Source: Notospermus geniculatus
Taxonomy: Eukaryota; Nemertea; Pilidiophora; Heteronemertea; Lineidae
Assembly (NCBI GenBank): GCA_002633025.1
Contig: NMRB01000105.1
Span: 319,426-383,425, forward strand
DNA length: 64,000 bases
Direction of reading: 5' to 3'
The notes under the pieces were generated by a model. It made no database searches, was not told the DNA's origin, and was given only the letters and a program-made list of their open reading frames with translations. Shown here in pieces: positions 44,879 through 59,800 of the stretch. The position numbers and the translations under genes are program-made. Position 1 is the first letter of the stretch. Each line of letters starts with the position of its first letter.

Positions 44879-47800
44879 TCATTTTCCCATATCTGTAGCC
44901 TTCCTACGAGCACTTGACCGCGTTCTATGGGTGGTGACCTCCTGATAATTCTGCAAGGAACAAAAAACAACAAAGTGGTAAAAAAGATTGTTTATATTTT
45001 GTGAAAGACTTTTGACAAGATGTTCACTTAGACGAAAACTTATACTATGCGGCCAAATCGTCCACCAGCATTAATAAACTATTCTAACCAATTAAAACTC
45101 CAATATTTTTGATCGTCATCGAAGCCAAAGTTTCTACATTTGTACAACTTCCTTGAGAATGACAAGTTTTCTTGCTCATACAAGCAATGGGGGACTTTCC
45201 TGCCGTTAGAGGCCACCACTAGTTAGCGGTCCTAGGACGTCATGGAATTTGACGTCACAGGGAAGAAATGCACGCACAACGTCATCCATAATGACGTGGA
45301 GGCCATGGCTCACGCATTTGACATCAAATTTCATGACGTTCTAGGACCGCTAACAGGTGGCCTCTAACGGCAGTAAAGTCTCCCATTTCTGTAGCCAGTA
45401 ACTTTCACTTCTTGCCAGTCAACTGCACATTAGGCAACTTGTCTTTCAACTCTGTTGTTCAATTCAAGACACAATTTTCCCAATTTTCAAATATGTGTGG
45501 CGGTCTAGGAAAACCTGTCAGATATCGCGTTTGAGGAAATGTATGGCCTTGGAGAACCTGCACATTTCAATAGCTGAAATCTACTACGTAACAGGTAAAC
45601 AGTAGCAGATCAATGCACAGGCAATCTGACAGCCCTTGTTGATCATTCAGCGACTTCCGACGGGTTTTTCTAGACTGCCTCACATATCAAACCAGTTTGA
45701 GCCATGGCAAGTCTCGCTCACAAGATAGAAGATTCTCCTTGCCGGAACCACAGACTTGGCTACCAATAAACCGCCAGGTATGAGCAGGAGAACTCACCAT
45801 GTGGGGAGAGTAAGCTAAAAGGCATCTTGACTAAAACACAGGCCTAATTAGGAGTTAAAGATGAAGTTCTGATCAGACAAGATTTTCTAAGATTGCAACT
45901 TGGCTATCATGCAAAGTAATCTAGTTTAGATCTAGAAAATAGTGCAGCTGAACTATAGAAATATAAATCAGACTGAACTATGGTGATTACCATTAAACTA
46001 TAGATCATAGGATGCAAAATTTTAGTCATGTACAGGAAATTGATCTTAATCGAATACCTAAAAGCATCGAAAGGAAGGTAGGCAAGATTAGAGATTATTA
46101 TAGAGCTTGTGCAGTGGCTTATTATGATGTCACTTTTGACCGGCGGTCCACCATGCTGACATCAGCGACAAAGTGTGCCATGTGTAGATCATGTCATGGT
46201 TGAAGTCACACACACTCTGCTTGTACCGACAACAAAGTGCACCACGTGGGTCGACGATGTCATTTGACTGTCAAAATGGCAGATTTTTCCGTGATGACGT
46301 CATCTGCACAAGCTCTATAGGTCATACCAAATGCAGCAGGGACAGGGGCCTATCAAAAGAGTTTTAAGTTGTGGGGTTTTGGTAATGTTGAAGGAAAACT
46401 CACACGCCGGTGAAAATTTAGACCAGTATCAAATAATTTCTTCTCAAGTTTTTAATACATGTAGTTTATTTTTCTACCATTCTTTCGTGCATTCATATTG
46501 TGTTCACACAAAAAACACACTCCAATCAAAATTCCCCTGAAGTTCGTGATGNCCCCCCCCCCCCCACCCCCGGGTCCGCAGTGGATACATTGCAAAAAGA
46601 AAACAGTCAACAGACACATCATCTGATGCCCTCTTACAGAAACCTTTATTCTTTATAGGCCTACTTCATATTTTTTCTATAAGAACAGGTCTAGTACTGA
46701 GTCACTGAATTCAACATGTGACAAGCGATGTGGAAAAATATGACAATGAATCCCAAACCAAAAAGATCTTGAAACCCCCTCAGCCAAATAAAAACAGACC
46801 AACCATTTTTACACGTTAAAATCTTATGCTCTAACCTCTGGGTGGGTGTAGAGAGTAGCTGCAAGAAATGGGAACGAGTTAGAAAGTGGCCCACATAGGT
46901 TATGTACAGTAGAGTTTTACTGTATAATACGACTTATCCGGCCACCGCGGCCAACCTGCGAACCACGCGAATTATTGACTATAAACGACCCAGGCCAAGT
47001 TATGAAAGGCCTAGTTAGGGTTACACATCACCTGTGAGTTTCTTTTCAACGGCAGACCGCAGTTCATTCCACAGTAGGCTTAGGTTTTATTGACATCATT
47101 TACAAATCGTACTGGTCAATTCATTTTGACAAAAGTGAAACTGACCCTCACCGCAGGATATCCATTACGATGCTCACCAGGCGTAAGACGATTTCCATTG
47201 AACATGTAACCCTAATTAGGCCTTTCATAACTTGGCCTGGATCGTGTATAGTCAATAATTCGCGTGGTTCGCAGGTTGGCCGCGGTGGCCGGATAAGTCA
47301 TATTATACAGTATGTACCAGTATAAAGTTTGGCACAAGAATATACGTACAGCAATAAACCACTCTTTCAGAAAAGGGAAAGTGACAGTAATGAAATCCTT
47401 TCAAGTGTGAGTTAAGACTTTGGCACTTGTTTAACCTTGCAGTGACCACATAAAACCACACGAGAATTCCATGAAGGTTATTTGAAATTGGAATGTGACC
47501 AGATTAACATGCGTGTGTACCCTAAACAGGGTTCCAGCTAGACTTGCTATTTTTGGAGCCAAATGTGTAGCCAATGGCCTGTTACCTGTAGCCAATCCTG
47601 GCAATTAGTAGCCAACTAAAATTTTGCAAATGGGGTATTTCTCCGACTCTAATGGATAAGGGGACATGTAGACTTCATTTTAAAGGTAGACTTTGACTTT
47701 ACCGCTCGACTTTCCAATTGTCTACAGCCCCCGGCAGAAGAAGACTTGGCTATTACCCTACCCCCTATCCATTTTAATTGCAGATCTGCATGGATCACAG

Positions 47801-50800
47801 GGCTTAACTTTCAGCACCACAAAAAATACTTTAGCCAAATTTGTAGCCAATTCCATTGTTACTGTAGCCAATTAAATATTTTTGTAGCCATTGGCGACAT
47901 TGGCTAACAGTATCTGGAACCCTGCTAAACACTTGGAATACATCTGATCCAGAATGTGGGTTGGTCAGATTGAATTCGAATGTGGTTTTTTGGCTTGTCG
48001 TCTAAACGGCCCTATTATTGGATGGTGTATGGACTGCTCAGAGTCAGCAGTGGTCAGTCAGGTCTGATGAGAGAAATAATTGTGCATTATGTGGTTTTGT
48101 GGTCACTGGAAGTTTAAAAGTGCAAAGTGGAGGCACAGGCATCTGGATGGCTGTCAGTGTGTTTAGAGCACGTACCCAAAAAACGCCAGTAGATACGTGC
48201 TCTAAACACACTAACAGACCTCCAGGGGCCTGTGGTGGAGGGGACTTTACAAAGGTAAACCAGATCTCTCAGAGAGTAGTCCAACACCACATTGGTCAGG
48301 TTCCACACAACACCGATAAAAATAGAATCTCACCCATTGCAGATTTTGCCTTAGCACGCCTCTCTCTGATGGCCTAGTATGTTAGAAAGCAAGATTACAC
48401 GTTTACTGCACGGCAAAACAAAGGCGCTAGTGATTTAGTTAATGATAAACCTTACAGTACCAAGCTCAGGAACTTTTTATCCGTCGTCGTAGCTCGACCT
48501 GCACTCAAAATATATAACAAGAAATGTTGGCACTATTTTGGGGTTAACTTTGGTTAAGGCAGGTTCATTGTGAGGATATGAAGGGCTAGAGCTGCACCCT
48601 TCTTATCAGTTTCAGGCCTTGGTCCACAGTAGCATACTAGCCTGTTATATGTGACCCAATCCAGCAAAAGTAGGCGCATGTTGCAACCAAGGAAAGGGTT
48701 AATGACCTTACCTCATAATAGACAAATCCCAAATTGACGTAAACGAGAAAGATCTGCGCACTTCTGCCGAAATGGCAAACTCAACCTCGGTCTGAAACTG
48801 AATGATGTGACGCAGAGAACCCCACGACAGTGACTTCAACGACGTTGCGTCAGAGTCGACCATTGCTGAATCATGGATTGCGTCATGTCAGCTGGTTTCA
48901 GATCGAGGTTGTGGTTGCGAGTTCGGCGGAAGTGCGGAAATCTGCGAATTCGATAATCGTCTATAGCTGAAATGTACGTCTCTGCAGGTTGACAATAGTA
49001 GTGGACAGCAGTGATAATAGTTGAGTAAACTGATCACCATCGATGATCACCTGCGACAACTGCCTACTTTTGCTGAAGCTGGTCACATATAACCAGCCAG
49101 AATGAATTTAATGCCTGTCGAAACTGTGTCAGAAGGGCGTAAAATTCATTTTAAACAACAAAGTCCTGATGTCAGAATTGGTGCCTCTTTTCACCCGGTA
49201 TTTTATTGATTTCATGATACTTCTGTTACAAATCCTGTGATATCAAACAGAACGTTTCACATTTTCTTGAACTTGGTACTTTCAGGTTTTCTGTCGTCTT
49301 ATAGTCACAGAAGCCTGAAGCGTGGGTTGGGGGGCTTAAACTTGACTTACGTCTGCTAAAATATAAATCCTGGAGCAAAAGATATTCAGAATGATAGGAA
49401 TGGTAACGCTTAATACGCAGGTCATGTGGTTTAGTAAAGTCCGGCAACATTTAAGCACGACCCAATGGAATGCGGAAGTCATGTCATGTGGCAGAGCTTT
49501 ACGGTTTTTCATCATGGCTCAGGGCTCACATTTGGGGGTGATGTGGGCGACGTGGGGCGAAAATTTCGCCCAAAATAACTCCCAGGGAGACATAAAGTCG
49601 CCTAAAAAAAAAAAAAAANACTGTTTTGACAGCGTGGATCCGATTTTGGAGAGATGTGTGAAAAGATACGATGAACAGTTGATTTTAAGACCAAAACAGC
49701 TTGAATGTTTGAACTTTCTGGCCAAAGAAAATAAGGATTGTTGAGAGGCATCCAAAACACTTGTAATTCAGCGTTTTCACTGGAGTTTCCAGTGCTGGCA
49801 GCCCAATCGTGGGCGCCGCGGAGGATATGGAAATAGTTCGGCCGTATGTTGGCAGAGTCAGTATAGCGTAACGTAGTGCAGCACTGACCTCTGCGAAGGA
49901 GTGTGCCCTGATGGCTGTCGACCATTTGTGGTCGTTCCCCGATTGTTCGCGTTTCGCACCGGTTATTCAAGAGTCACGTGTGATTAAAGGTCCGTGGAAA
50001 ATCCAACTATCAATTTCCTAACTTCCGCATTCCATTGGGCCGCGCTTAGATGTTGCCGGACTTTACATAAACAACCAGGGGCAGGAATGAGGCATGCTTT
50101 GGTTAGAAACAGAAATATTATGTACCGTAAACTAAAAAGAAACACCAATGAGGCCATCGCCACTTCTCCACGGAAAGATGTCGCTGCGACCGTATCAGGC
50201 CTTTTCATTGTCTTCAGGACGTCATCTCCGAGGTGCGAGCATGAAGCCACAACGTCACGCAGGGTTTCCGCCAGAGGGGAGAATGGGGAGAATTCCATCC
50301 CCAAGAAGATTATTTGGGGATAAATCCATCCCCAAATTTTTGAGAAACAGTGAATTTTTTTCTTTAAATCTTGTCTTTTTTCATTTTAAAACATCATATT
50401 ATTATACCATCATGTTATCTTGCAGTCCATGTACAATGTTTTGTGAAAAAAATCCAAATAAAAAAATCCAAAAAAATTTTTTTCAAAAAAATTTTTTGAA
50501 AAAATGTTTTTTTGAAATTTTTTTGTCCATCCCCAAACTTTTTTTTTCTGGCGGAAACCCTGTCACGGTAGTGTGATCGTTGACGTTCCATACAACGTCA
50601 CAGTGGGAAAGTTGATACGGTCGCAGCGCCATCAAATGGTAGAAAAAGAATGGCTACAACCCCATTGAGTTCTTCAGCGCAGATGTCAACAATCTTTTTT
50701 GAACAGTGCGCAGATGAAAAACAGGCAGCTACACGTGCGCGTGTGCTTTCGCAAAATCTGTAAAAAAAATATCTGAAAACTAGAAAAAATACTTATGAAC

Positions 50801-53800
50801 TAATTCTACAACCGTGGCGTGTAAACATGCCTTCAGTGTGAAATATCAAAAGGATTCACCGAGGAATTTGACCTACGGCACCCAGACGCGTTTAGGGCCA
50901 GGGTAGGGACTGCTGGGTAGCCGGGCTTTCAAACCGCGTGGGCCTGGACCGGGCGGGACTGTTAGGAACTGCCTGGACTCGCGTGATGCTGGTCTCTAGA
51001 TAACAGAAGGGAAGAAACATAATGCCTGTGATTGACCCCAAAATGTAAGCAGTAACAGGCACTCATGTTAGCACTGCATCGCCATGACAGACCAATTNAC
51101 ACGATGAGGTTGGAACTCAGAAAAACATGCTTTCTCATGCTTGACAACATTCTGCCAGTCCTGGAAGCAAATATTAGTAAAAGTCAGGCACAGGATAACA
51201 AATACAAGACGAGGGGGGGGGGAGATGCTGAAAGGAGCAAAAAATTGAAATTAGTTGACCTAACCTGGAAGATCTTGCATCACGGCGGTCATGTCGCCAG
51301 ATAAGATGACTGTTATGACTATTAATTTCTGGCTGTATTTGTATTTGTGTTAGGTTTTTCCATCAGGGTTGAAGCCATAGCATTATTGGCCCTGGTAAGT
51401 ATGGAAGAGGCCATCTCAAGCTACTCATGTTCCTCACTTGGATGGGGTCTTTTACTTGCCCTTGCAAAGGCACAAGGTACAAGGCACCACGGCTTACTGC
51501 CCCATGCGACGGACTGAAGAGCCAGGGATGATTAATCCCGCATGGACCGGGATTCGAACCCAGGACCTGCCGCTTGCTGAGCGGACGTGATAACCACTAG
51601 GCTATCAAGGCTCCGGAGGTGCCAGCTTTGAGGGCTGGAACAAATGCCCCACCCCTCTCATGCAAAATCTTCCAGGGAAGTCAGCGCTACATGGGGAAGC
51701 AGGTGGGGGAACACAGGATTCAGAGGTACACACTTTATCCACAGCTCGAACCGACGAGCGAGCAGATGACGCGTCACTGGTCGGCGCGATCTTTCCAGTA
51801 TTGGAAACGGCTGATCCATCGACCTTCGCTACGCCAGCTTTGTAACGTGGCACCTCGGGGAGGCCGACCGAAAAACTCCTAAAGAAAAAGTTCTATTTAT
51901 TTGTATTTGTGTCAGATTTTTCCGTCAGGGCTGAAGCCAACGCATTATTGGCCCTGGTAAGTACGGAAGAGGCCATCTCAAGCTACTCATGTTCCTCACT
52001 TGGATGGGGTCTTTTACTTGCCCTTGCAAAGGCACAAGGTACAAGGCACCACAGCTTACTGTCCCGTGTGACGGACTGAAGAGCTAGGGATGATTACGGT
52101 AATCCCATATGGCCTGGGATTCGAACCCGGGATCTGCCACTTGTTAAACAGACGTGATAACCACTCGGCTATCGAGGCTCCTCAAGGAAATCGTTCAGCG
52201 CCATCTTGATGCTTTCACACAACTTGACCGGGAATCAACCCCATGGCCTCTTGAACATGAGACTGATATGTTGCTCTTCCCAGAGCGCCACCACCCCCAA
52301 TACTACAATATGCTCACCTCTTTCTGGGCGTGAGTTCTTCTTTGGACTTTGTCTGACGTCTCGGGGGTAGCTGTGTAGTGCTCTTCGTCACGTTCGTGCA
52401 ACTCGTATAAATCTGAAACAAAGCACACACTCATTTAGACATTATAATGCAAATATGACTGAAAGTGATTTTCAAAGAAATTGAGTACCGGTATATTCAG
52501 TGTTTTACCCTTTCGGTTTGAGCCCTCCCCCTCCAACTTTCAGGAGTCGGTACTTTCAATTCCTGAGCCGAAATCACATGAAAAATGCCACGGTTTGAGC
52601 TACACTGACTTTGATTTTTTTTTTCAATCACAAGTTGTGTCTATCATTCTAAGTTATCAGCTACGAGTATACTCGTAGTCGCAGATGTCCTCCCCATTTC
52701 CAGCTACGAGTATACTCGTAGTAGAGCCAATGCATTTTCTATTAATATTGATAAGCTTGGCAATGATGAAGAGCCTTCCAATGATCATACTGGCAGATGT
52801 ATGGGAACACGCTAGAGGGCGTACAGCTATGACTCGTAGTTGGCAATATGAAATAACTTGAAATAGGCCTGGGGGTCATGGCAATGGCGGATAAAATGAT
52901 ATTTTCGCCATGGCAGTCAACGTGTTACACCAGCCCAGTTGAAGCGTGCCAAGCTCGACTGAACCGAGCCCTCTGAAATTCAAGCAAGACAGGCCCGTTT
53001 AGACTGGCATTTGGTACCGGGAGAAACTGGATCGACCTTTTACATTCGGCAAAATTGTACCGAGTCTGGACTGAGCATTGTGAAAATTCTGTAGTTAAAT
53101 GGGGCTAATGAATTAAGTATGTACGTATAACTTTAATGTGGATTGCGTTATTAAGAATAACATGCAAAAGAATGTTTATTAGTATGTTGCTCCAAACAAT
53201 GGTAGAAGCAGACGTGACTATATTTACAGAGGACTGGACTGTGGTGGGACCAGGATATTCTGTCATACGGTCCAAAGAAATCAAGGCTGCCTTTTCTGTA
53301 GCAGAGTGGTACTACATGTATAAATAGCATTTAACCCAATAGAGCCGCCTATTTTTTTTGCACTTTCCATCTGTAGCTTTCAACACCCTGAAATGTCACT
53401 GCTTTAAGCTGAATAGAGGACAGTATAAGGAGTGAAGGTGGTTTATGGCGGTATCAGCGTCTGGAGACATGGCGGATTGTGGCGCTGCCGGCAGTAATTG
53501 GTGATACATTAGAGGTGATGGGGATTTTTGTCAAAAAGTGGGTGTGGCCTCCTAGGCGGCTCACGGCAGGGCGGTTTAGGGCGGCATGGGCTCTATATAG
53601 GGTAAAAGAATTCACTTTGTCAAACCATCGCTCCATCAAAACATCGTCATCGTGAAGGTAGTAGAAATTGTCCCCAGTCACTGTCATAGCCATTCCTTGA
53701 CCACCAACTGGGAATCTAACCCATGATCCCAGAGGTGTGGTTATTCCCACTACACCAATATGACACCCCGTGTTTTCCTCATTTTATACCTGATGAGTAA

Positions 53801-56800
53801 CTCTCTATCGGGTGTCGTTTTCGCCGTCCTATTTCACTAAGATTGTCGTGACTGCTCGCTCGAAGTTGGCGCGGCCGTCGTTCTATATAGAGATCTGTAA
53901 AGGGAGGGAGGCGAGAATATAAACAGGATGCTCGGTACACGGTAGGAGGAAACAGGACATGTCGGCATGTACAGGGTTTTTGACAGAAATTTCAAAAGGA
54001 ATGGGAGAAATAGGAATTGTGGGAAAACGTCAGGGTAGGCATTCTGCAATAAATGGAAAATTTGTCAGTGTACGTACCGGTACAGTAAAACTCTGCATAA
54101 GCCGACTGTGCGTAAGTCAACAAATCGCCTAAAGGGCGGCACACACTTGCAATTTTTCGAGCGATTTTCTAGGCCACCAGCCTTGCGACCACAGCAGCGA
54201 CTGAACATATTTTTAGTTTTTTTAGTTTTTGTTGACTCGTTTGCGACAAATGCTTCAGTGGAAGATCAGTGATGTCGCGGATGACATCACTGATCGACCT
54301 CAAAGGTAATTATCGCATGCGACATAGTAGTCGCATCGGTAGTCGCCCCCATTTTAGTTGCACGTGTACGCTGCACTTAAGTCAACAGTTAGCATCTGGT
54401 CCCATCTTATGGAATATAATTGAAAGTTAAATCTCTAACCTCACATTTCTCTAAGCTGACACGTTTTCTTTGGTCCCAGAATTGTCGACTTATGCAGAGT
54501 TTACTGTAGCTTTGAGGGCTTCACAAACAACTTTACATTGCTACCAACGTTTTTTTTTCTACAACATTCATCGTAACAACACCAATAAACAACCCAAAAC
54601 ACCAAAAACAAGGGTAAACAAGTGCAAAAATGTCTTCTCTACATGGAAACAGGGACCCTACAGGCAGCCTCCTCGTAGGCATTTTGATGTGCTCATTACA
54701 CCGATCGGTTGGCATGAGAATCTAATTCTGACATGTATTCAAAGTAAAATACATTAAAACTCATCCGGCCCAGGTTGGAGCTTACAGTATCTTCTCTGGT
54801 GAAGTTTTCTGAAAGCCTTGGGAATGAATTTGAAAGAATTTGAAGAAACATTCTTTGGATGGTTGGTAGGAACGATCTTTCTTCAAATTTTTCCAATCAG
54901 TCCATAGGATATTAGAAAACTTTGACAGAAAGTGCCGTCTGCTGGCCTCTGGGGGCAGATGAGTTAAACATCAACATTTGAGCCAAAATCTGTAGGTTGT
55001 CAGTGCTAGCGCCACCTGTGATGAAGTGACCGCACTGATATGAGCCTAACAGCAAACTGCCTGTAGGGTCCCCTTTAAAATACAGGGAGTGAGAAAGGGA
55101 ACGGTAACTGATTGGTTTCATTAAAAACAAAAGAAAAACAGCAGGCTCATTTCAATTTAAACAAACCATAAAAAACATCTGGTCCTAACACTGCTACCGA
55201 ACATGGCAGGTAAACTTTCAACATAAGGTATTACAGTAACTAGGAGTTAGGAAGTGCCATAACCTGACCCTCAGGGCTTTTTGCAAACTATCCCCAGTAC
55301 AAACCCATCCGCTGGATGTGACACAGAATATGAAGCCAACAGTGGAACCTCTCTATAGAGGTTTCCACGTGACGTCACAGCTCAAAATGTCCGCCATTTT
55401 GGCCGTCAAATGACGCAATGTCACAGCATCAACACAGCGTTTTTGACGCAGTTTGGACGTTGTCGGCAGTCATCGGACCTCTTCCACCACTGTCTACAGC
55501 AAGTCATATGGACGAATCGCTTTGTTTTCAACACGGTTTTCACACCAGACCAACTACTTATGTTCAGAAACTGTGAGAGGTATGCTCCCAGTGGTCTGTA
55601 TGGCTGCTAAAACTTTTGAACCGAGAACAAGATGGCAGCCAGTATGGCGGCCGTGTGACGTCAGTGGGAAACTTCTATTAAGGACGTCTTTGGGACTGGT
55701 AGTTGGTGTCCTTAATTGAGAGGTGTCCTGATTACAGAGGTCAAAATGAATAGAAATGACCAGATTGGAACTGAGCTTGGGTGTCCTTCGGCACCACTCT
55801 GGGGGCCGCAATAAGCCCTGAGGGTTCAGGATGGGTGAACAACAGATGGACAGACAGACAGGGAGACAACATCTTGATACTTAACATTTTGCTCCTTACT
55901 ACCGGTAGTAGTTTTACTGAGATCTTTTTTAGCTGTTCGAGTAGCTTTGCCATGTTTGGCACGAGGTAAAGTTGCCGTCCGTGACATGGGTGGCATGTCT
56001 TGAAAACAACACAACAGGGCATCAAATAAGAATACTCGTATTAAAGGAGCCCTCTATTGACAATGTTGTTAAACTACCATTTATCAAACTCGTCCCATAT
56101 AGAGCAGCTCTTGTTCCTAGGGTATCCACGTGTGCATTTTTGCATTGTAATCATACATTCTCCAAAACTTGGCAAAAGGCAAAACTACGGTATTATCGTG
56201 GCCCTGTAATGTCACTCACACGTTTGCCGCAATACAACAGGCCACCTTGTTTTCAATTTCCAAATCAGTGCAAAAAAATTCTTTCGCAAAGACACAATTT
56301 GACTATAGATAAGGGCCAGTCTAGACCAGGCTCTTGGAAGTCCGAGCCTAACTTCTACCAGATCATTTTTATTCCATACCTGTGTCATCGAATGGTTCTT
56401 CTTCATTTGACGGCCGTTCTGATAAATCATTCATGCTGTAACTTTTTCGAAGATGGTCCGCGACGACGCTCTGTCCCTGGAAAGATAAACAAATAAATGC
56501 TATTAAAATGTGACGTGATATTTGGAAACTCTGACCAAATATCCGACCCGCTCCAGCAAAAGCTGATGCTTGTTGCAACCGAGGAAAGGGTTAACGGCCT
56601 TGCAGCACAACAGCTGAAATGTACGTCTCTGTAGGTTGACAATAGTAGTGGACAGCAGTGATAATAGGGAGGTTTCGCTAGCGCCCGGTTAGGCCCTACG
56701 ACGACGTTTATCTATTGTTTGGGTACCCAAACAATAGATAAACGTCGTCGTATGGCCTAACCGGGCACTTGCGAAACCTCACTAATAGTTGAGTAAACTG

Positions 56801-59800
56801 ATGATCAATGATGATCACTTGCAACAAGTGTCTTACTTGTCATGTTTCAACTGTGTGCAGCACGCTTTACTTGCTATCGCCACAAATATATCCCAATTTA
56901 CCCCTCACTAAAAGTGTCCAAACATGGCAGGCTGCCTGCCGCTGGATATCTGGAGTTAGGGTGTTAAAAAAATCTGGCCAGCCTCAACACTTGTACTGAG
57001 GGGTGTATTCATTAGACACCAGGGCCCGGTTGCACGAAACTCCCGACAGCGCTATCTTGGTGTTAGCGCTATCTTCATGTTAGATGACGTAAAAATCCAT
57101 TGTTCTTTTACGTCATTTAACATCAAGTTAGCGCTAACACCAAGATAGCGCTGTCGTGAGTTTCGTGCAACCGGGCCCAGAGCTTAGACTGGAGGCCATC
57201 ATTGTTCGATAGCCTAGTGGTTATCACGTCTGCTAAGTGGCAGGTCCCGGGTTCGAATCTCAGGCCATATGGGATAAATCATCCCTGGCCCTTCACGTCT
57301 GTCGTATGGACAGTAAGCCATGGCGCCTTGTACCTTGTTCCTTTGCAAGGGCAAGTAAAATACCCCATCCAAGTGAGGAACATGAGTAGCTTGAGATGGC
57401 CTCTTCCATACTTACCAGGGCCAATAATGCTGTGGCTTTGGTCCTAATGGAAAACATACAAATACAAACACAAATTGTCCGTAAACACTCCAGGTACAGG
57501 TAGAGGCATAAAGTTTACATACGGAGTAGACTGCCCTTCTGGCACTGAGGGTTAACTCCGATTTGTTATGATCTGATACAGGTTAGCGTCAGTGCCAATG
57601 AATTATTCTGACTACCTGTACTATAAAACTTCTATCAGTGATTTACACCACATGGACCCGGTGTTTATTTTACAAAATCGATCACCCTCTGAATGTCTGA
57701 TTCTAGAACAGTGCCCTCACTACAGGGTCAAGGTAACGCAGAACTCAAAGGTTCAATTCAGGACCGAACTACTCTTCATTCTACTTCTGCTTGGCACGTG
57801 GTTTACGGCCAATCTCTCTGAAATGGCTGGATCAAATTTGACATACCATACATCAATTGACTTGTCTTTCTTGTCGGTATCTTTCTGCTATCTTCATTTT
57901 TCGCATAAGGCCGACATAACGGATCCCTTTCTCAAAACCTATTTCATTTCGCTACGACGTTCAGTGCAGTTTACACATGCGCGATGCATTGCGTCATTTC
58001 AAAATGGCTGCCATTTCGGCCGTAAACATCAACTGTGATTCGTGAAAGAATTTCTCTCTGTCACATTTTTAGAGAAAATGACAACGATGACACCTGTAGC
58101 GGCAAAAAAGACAAATCGATCGATGTATGGTATGCCAAATTTGACCCAGCCATTGCAGAGATATCGGCCGTAAACCAGTGCCAGGTGGTTGTGGAATGAA
58201 GAGTAGGGGAGGGTCTAATGAGCTACACCGCCGGATTTAAATATATGTACTTGGATATTGGCTACTGGACCCCCACCTCATATATTCAAATTATAAATAC
58301 ATCACATAATGTCTACAGCCAATCTGGACAAAGCTAAGAACTTGGTCTCATTAGTCGAGGAGTTTGTTTTGAGTAAGATACAAAGGGTACAGGGTAATAG
58401 GATGTAGGAGGAAACCAGAGTGTCGGGGACTTGTTGGGGAAACAGTGCAACAGACCTGGAAACACTGTCTTTAATAGTCTTAAAGCGAACTGGTCATGCC
58501 AGGCAAGGTGTCTGACTAGAGAATCAAATGCCATCATCTTGAATCTATTACAGTCCTCACATCGGGAATTTATTGCCTACTAAGAGCATATTTTGTGCAA
58601 CTGCTGTGGCTTTGCTGCCTTCGAATAGCACTTAGAACATGGTCAGCAAATTGAGGCTCATCTACAGATGTAATGTGCTATTATATGGTACAAAATTTGT
58701 AATTTTGAAACTGTGAATTTTGTGGGCCGCAAAATTATTCTCGGTGCCATTTTTGACTGCCGCGACTAATTCCCTTTAACATATGTTGTAATGTTATCAA
58801 CAATGGTGAATTGCCCATTGAGAGATAACTTGTACAAGAAAACTGTCACGTGGAGGGATAGGCGACTGATGGTTATTCAGAGAAGTTGGTATAGCCTTGG
58901 ACAGACAGCGTGTGGTTAATAAGCTAATCATACAGCTAAGAATCTTGCTGAAGAAACAAGGGGCAGAATGTGAAAGGCACTGATCATCAGTGCACCCAAA
59001 CTGCCATATCTGTAAGTTATCTCTCAGCATTTTAGTTACTCTTGGCGTAAACAACTTGACCAGTAAATTCCGTCTGTCATAACAGAAATTCTGATTCAGG
59101 ATACAGAGTTTGAGATAACTTTCACCAGGAATCACCTGAACAGCTCTTTGGAGCCAGAGGTAGACTGTTATCGAGGTATTTGTCTGAGATTTTCCACTTT
59201 CCTCAAACGCGACATCCGATGGGTTTTCCTAGACTGCCTAAAGCCCAGTTTATACTTCGACGCAAGACCATCGACGTCCGACGCCCGATCAAATCTGGAC
59301 GCCGGCTTTGCGGAATTGATTCATAGTCCAACGTACTTTAGCAACGGCGACCAGTTATGAAACGACTCCAGTAATAACAGCCTCGCGATCGGACGCCGGC
59401 CAAATCGTATGACGGGGTCGGCGTCGAACGCGCATCGGGCGCCAGCAATGGTCGTGCGTCGAAGTATAAACTCGAGGCTTTACATATGTGACTAATCTGG
59501 CAAAAGTAGGCACATGTCACAACAGAGAAAAGGGTCAACAGCCTTAATACTACCAAAAATAGATAAGAGAGGATCTATTTTTGATACTACACAATAGCTG
59601 AAATGTACGTCTCTGCAGATTGACAATAGTAGTGGACAGCAGTGATAATAGTTGAGTAAACTGATGACCAGTGATGATCACTTGCGACAAGTGCCTGCTT
59701 TTGCTGATCACGTATTATACAATTTACTTCCAAACTTTGAGAAAAACAGATGGGTGTTGTTTCTATGAACACGATAGGGAGCAGTGAATAGGCTGCTCAG

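Noticed and set aside
49391-49970. Overlapping frames near 49.4-50.0 kb
   Set aside because: They lie within a MITE and cross a poly-A run with an N; no consistent exon structure.
50148-50576. 142-codon frame
   Set aside because: It spans a MITE and its nested insertion; the Lys/Phe-rich end is the A/T-rich middle of the nested element.
57208-57290. Functional tRNA gene
   Set aside because: A and B boxes are present, but the head continues into a repeated SINE body found in at least five other places.
56808-58038. Plus frames in the REEP intron, including 148 codons at 57592
   Set aside because: No similarity or splice signals; they partly overlap SINE sequence and lie antisense to REEP.
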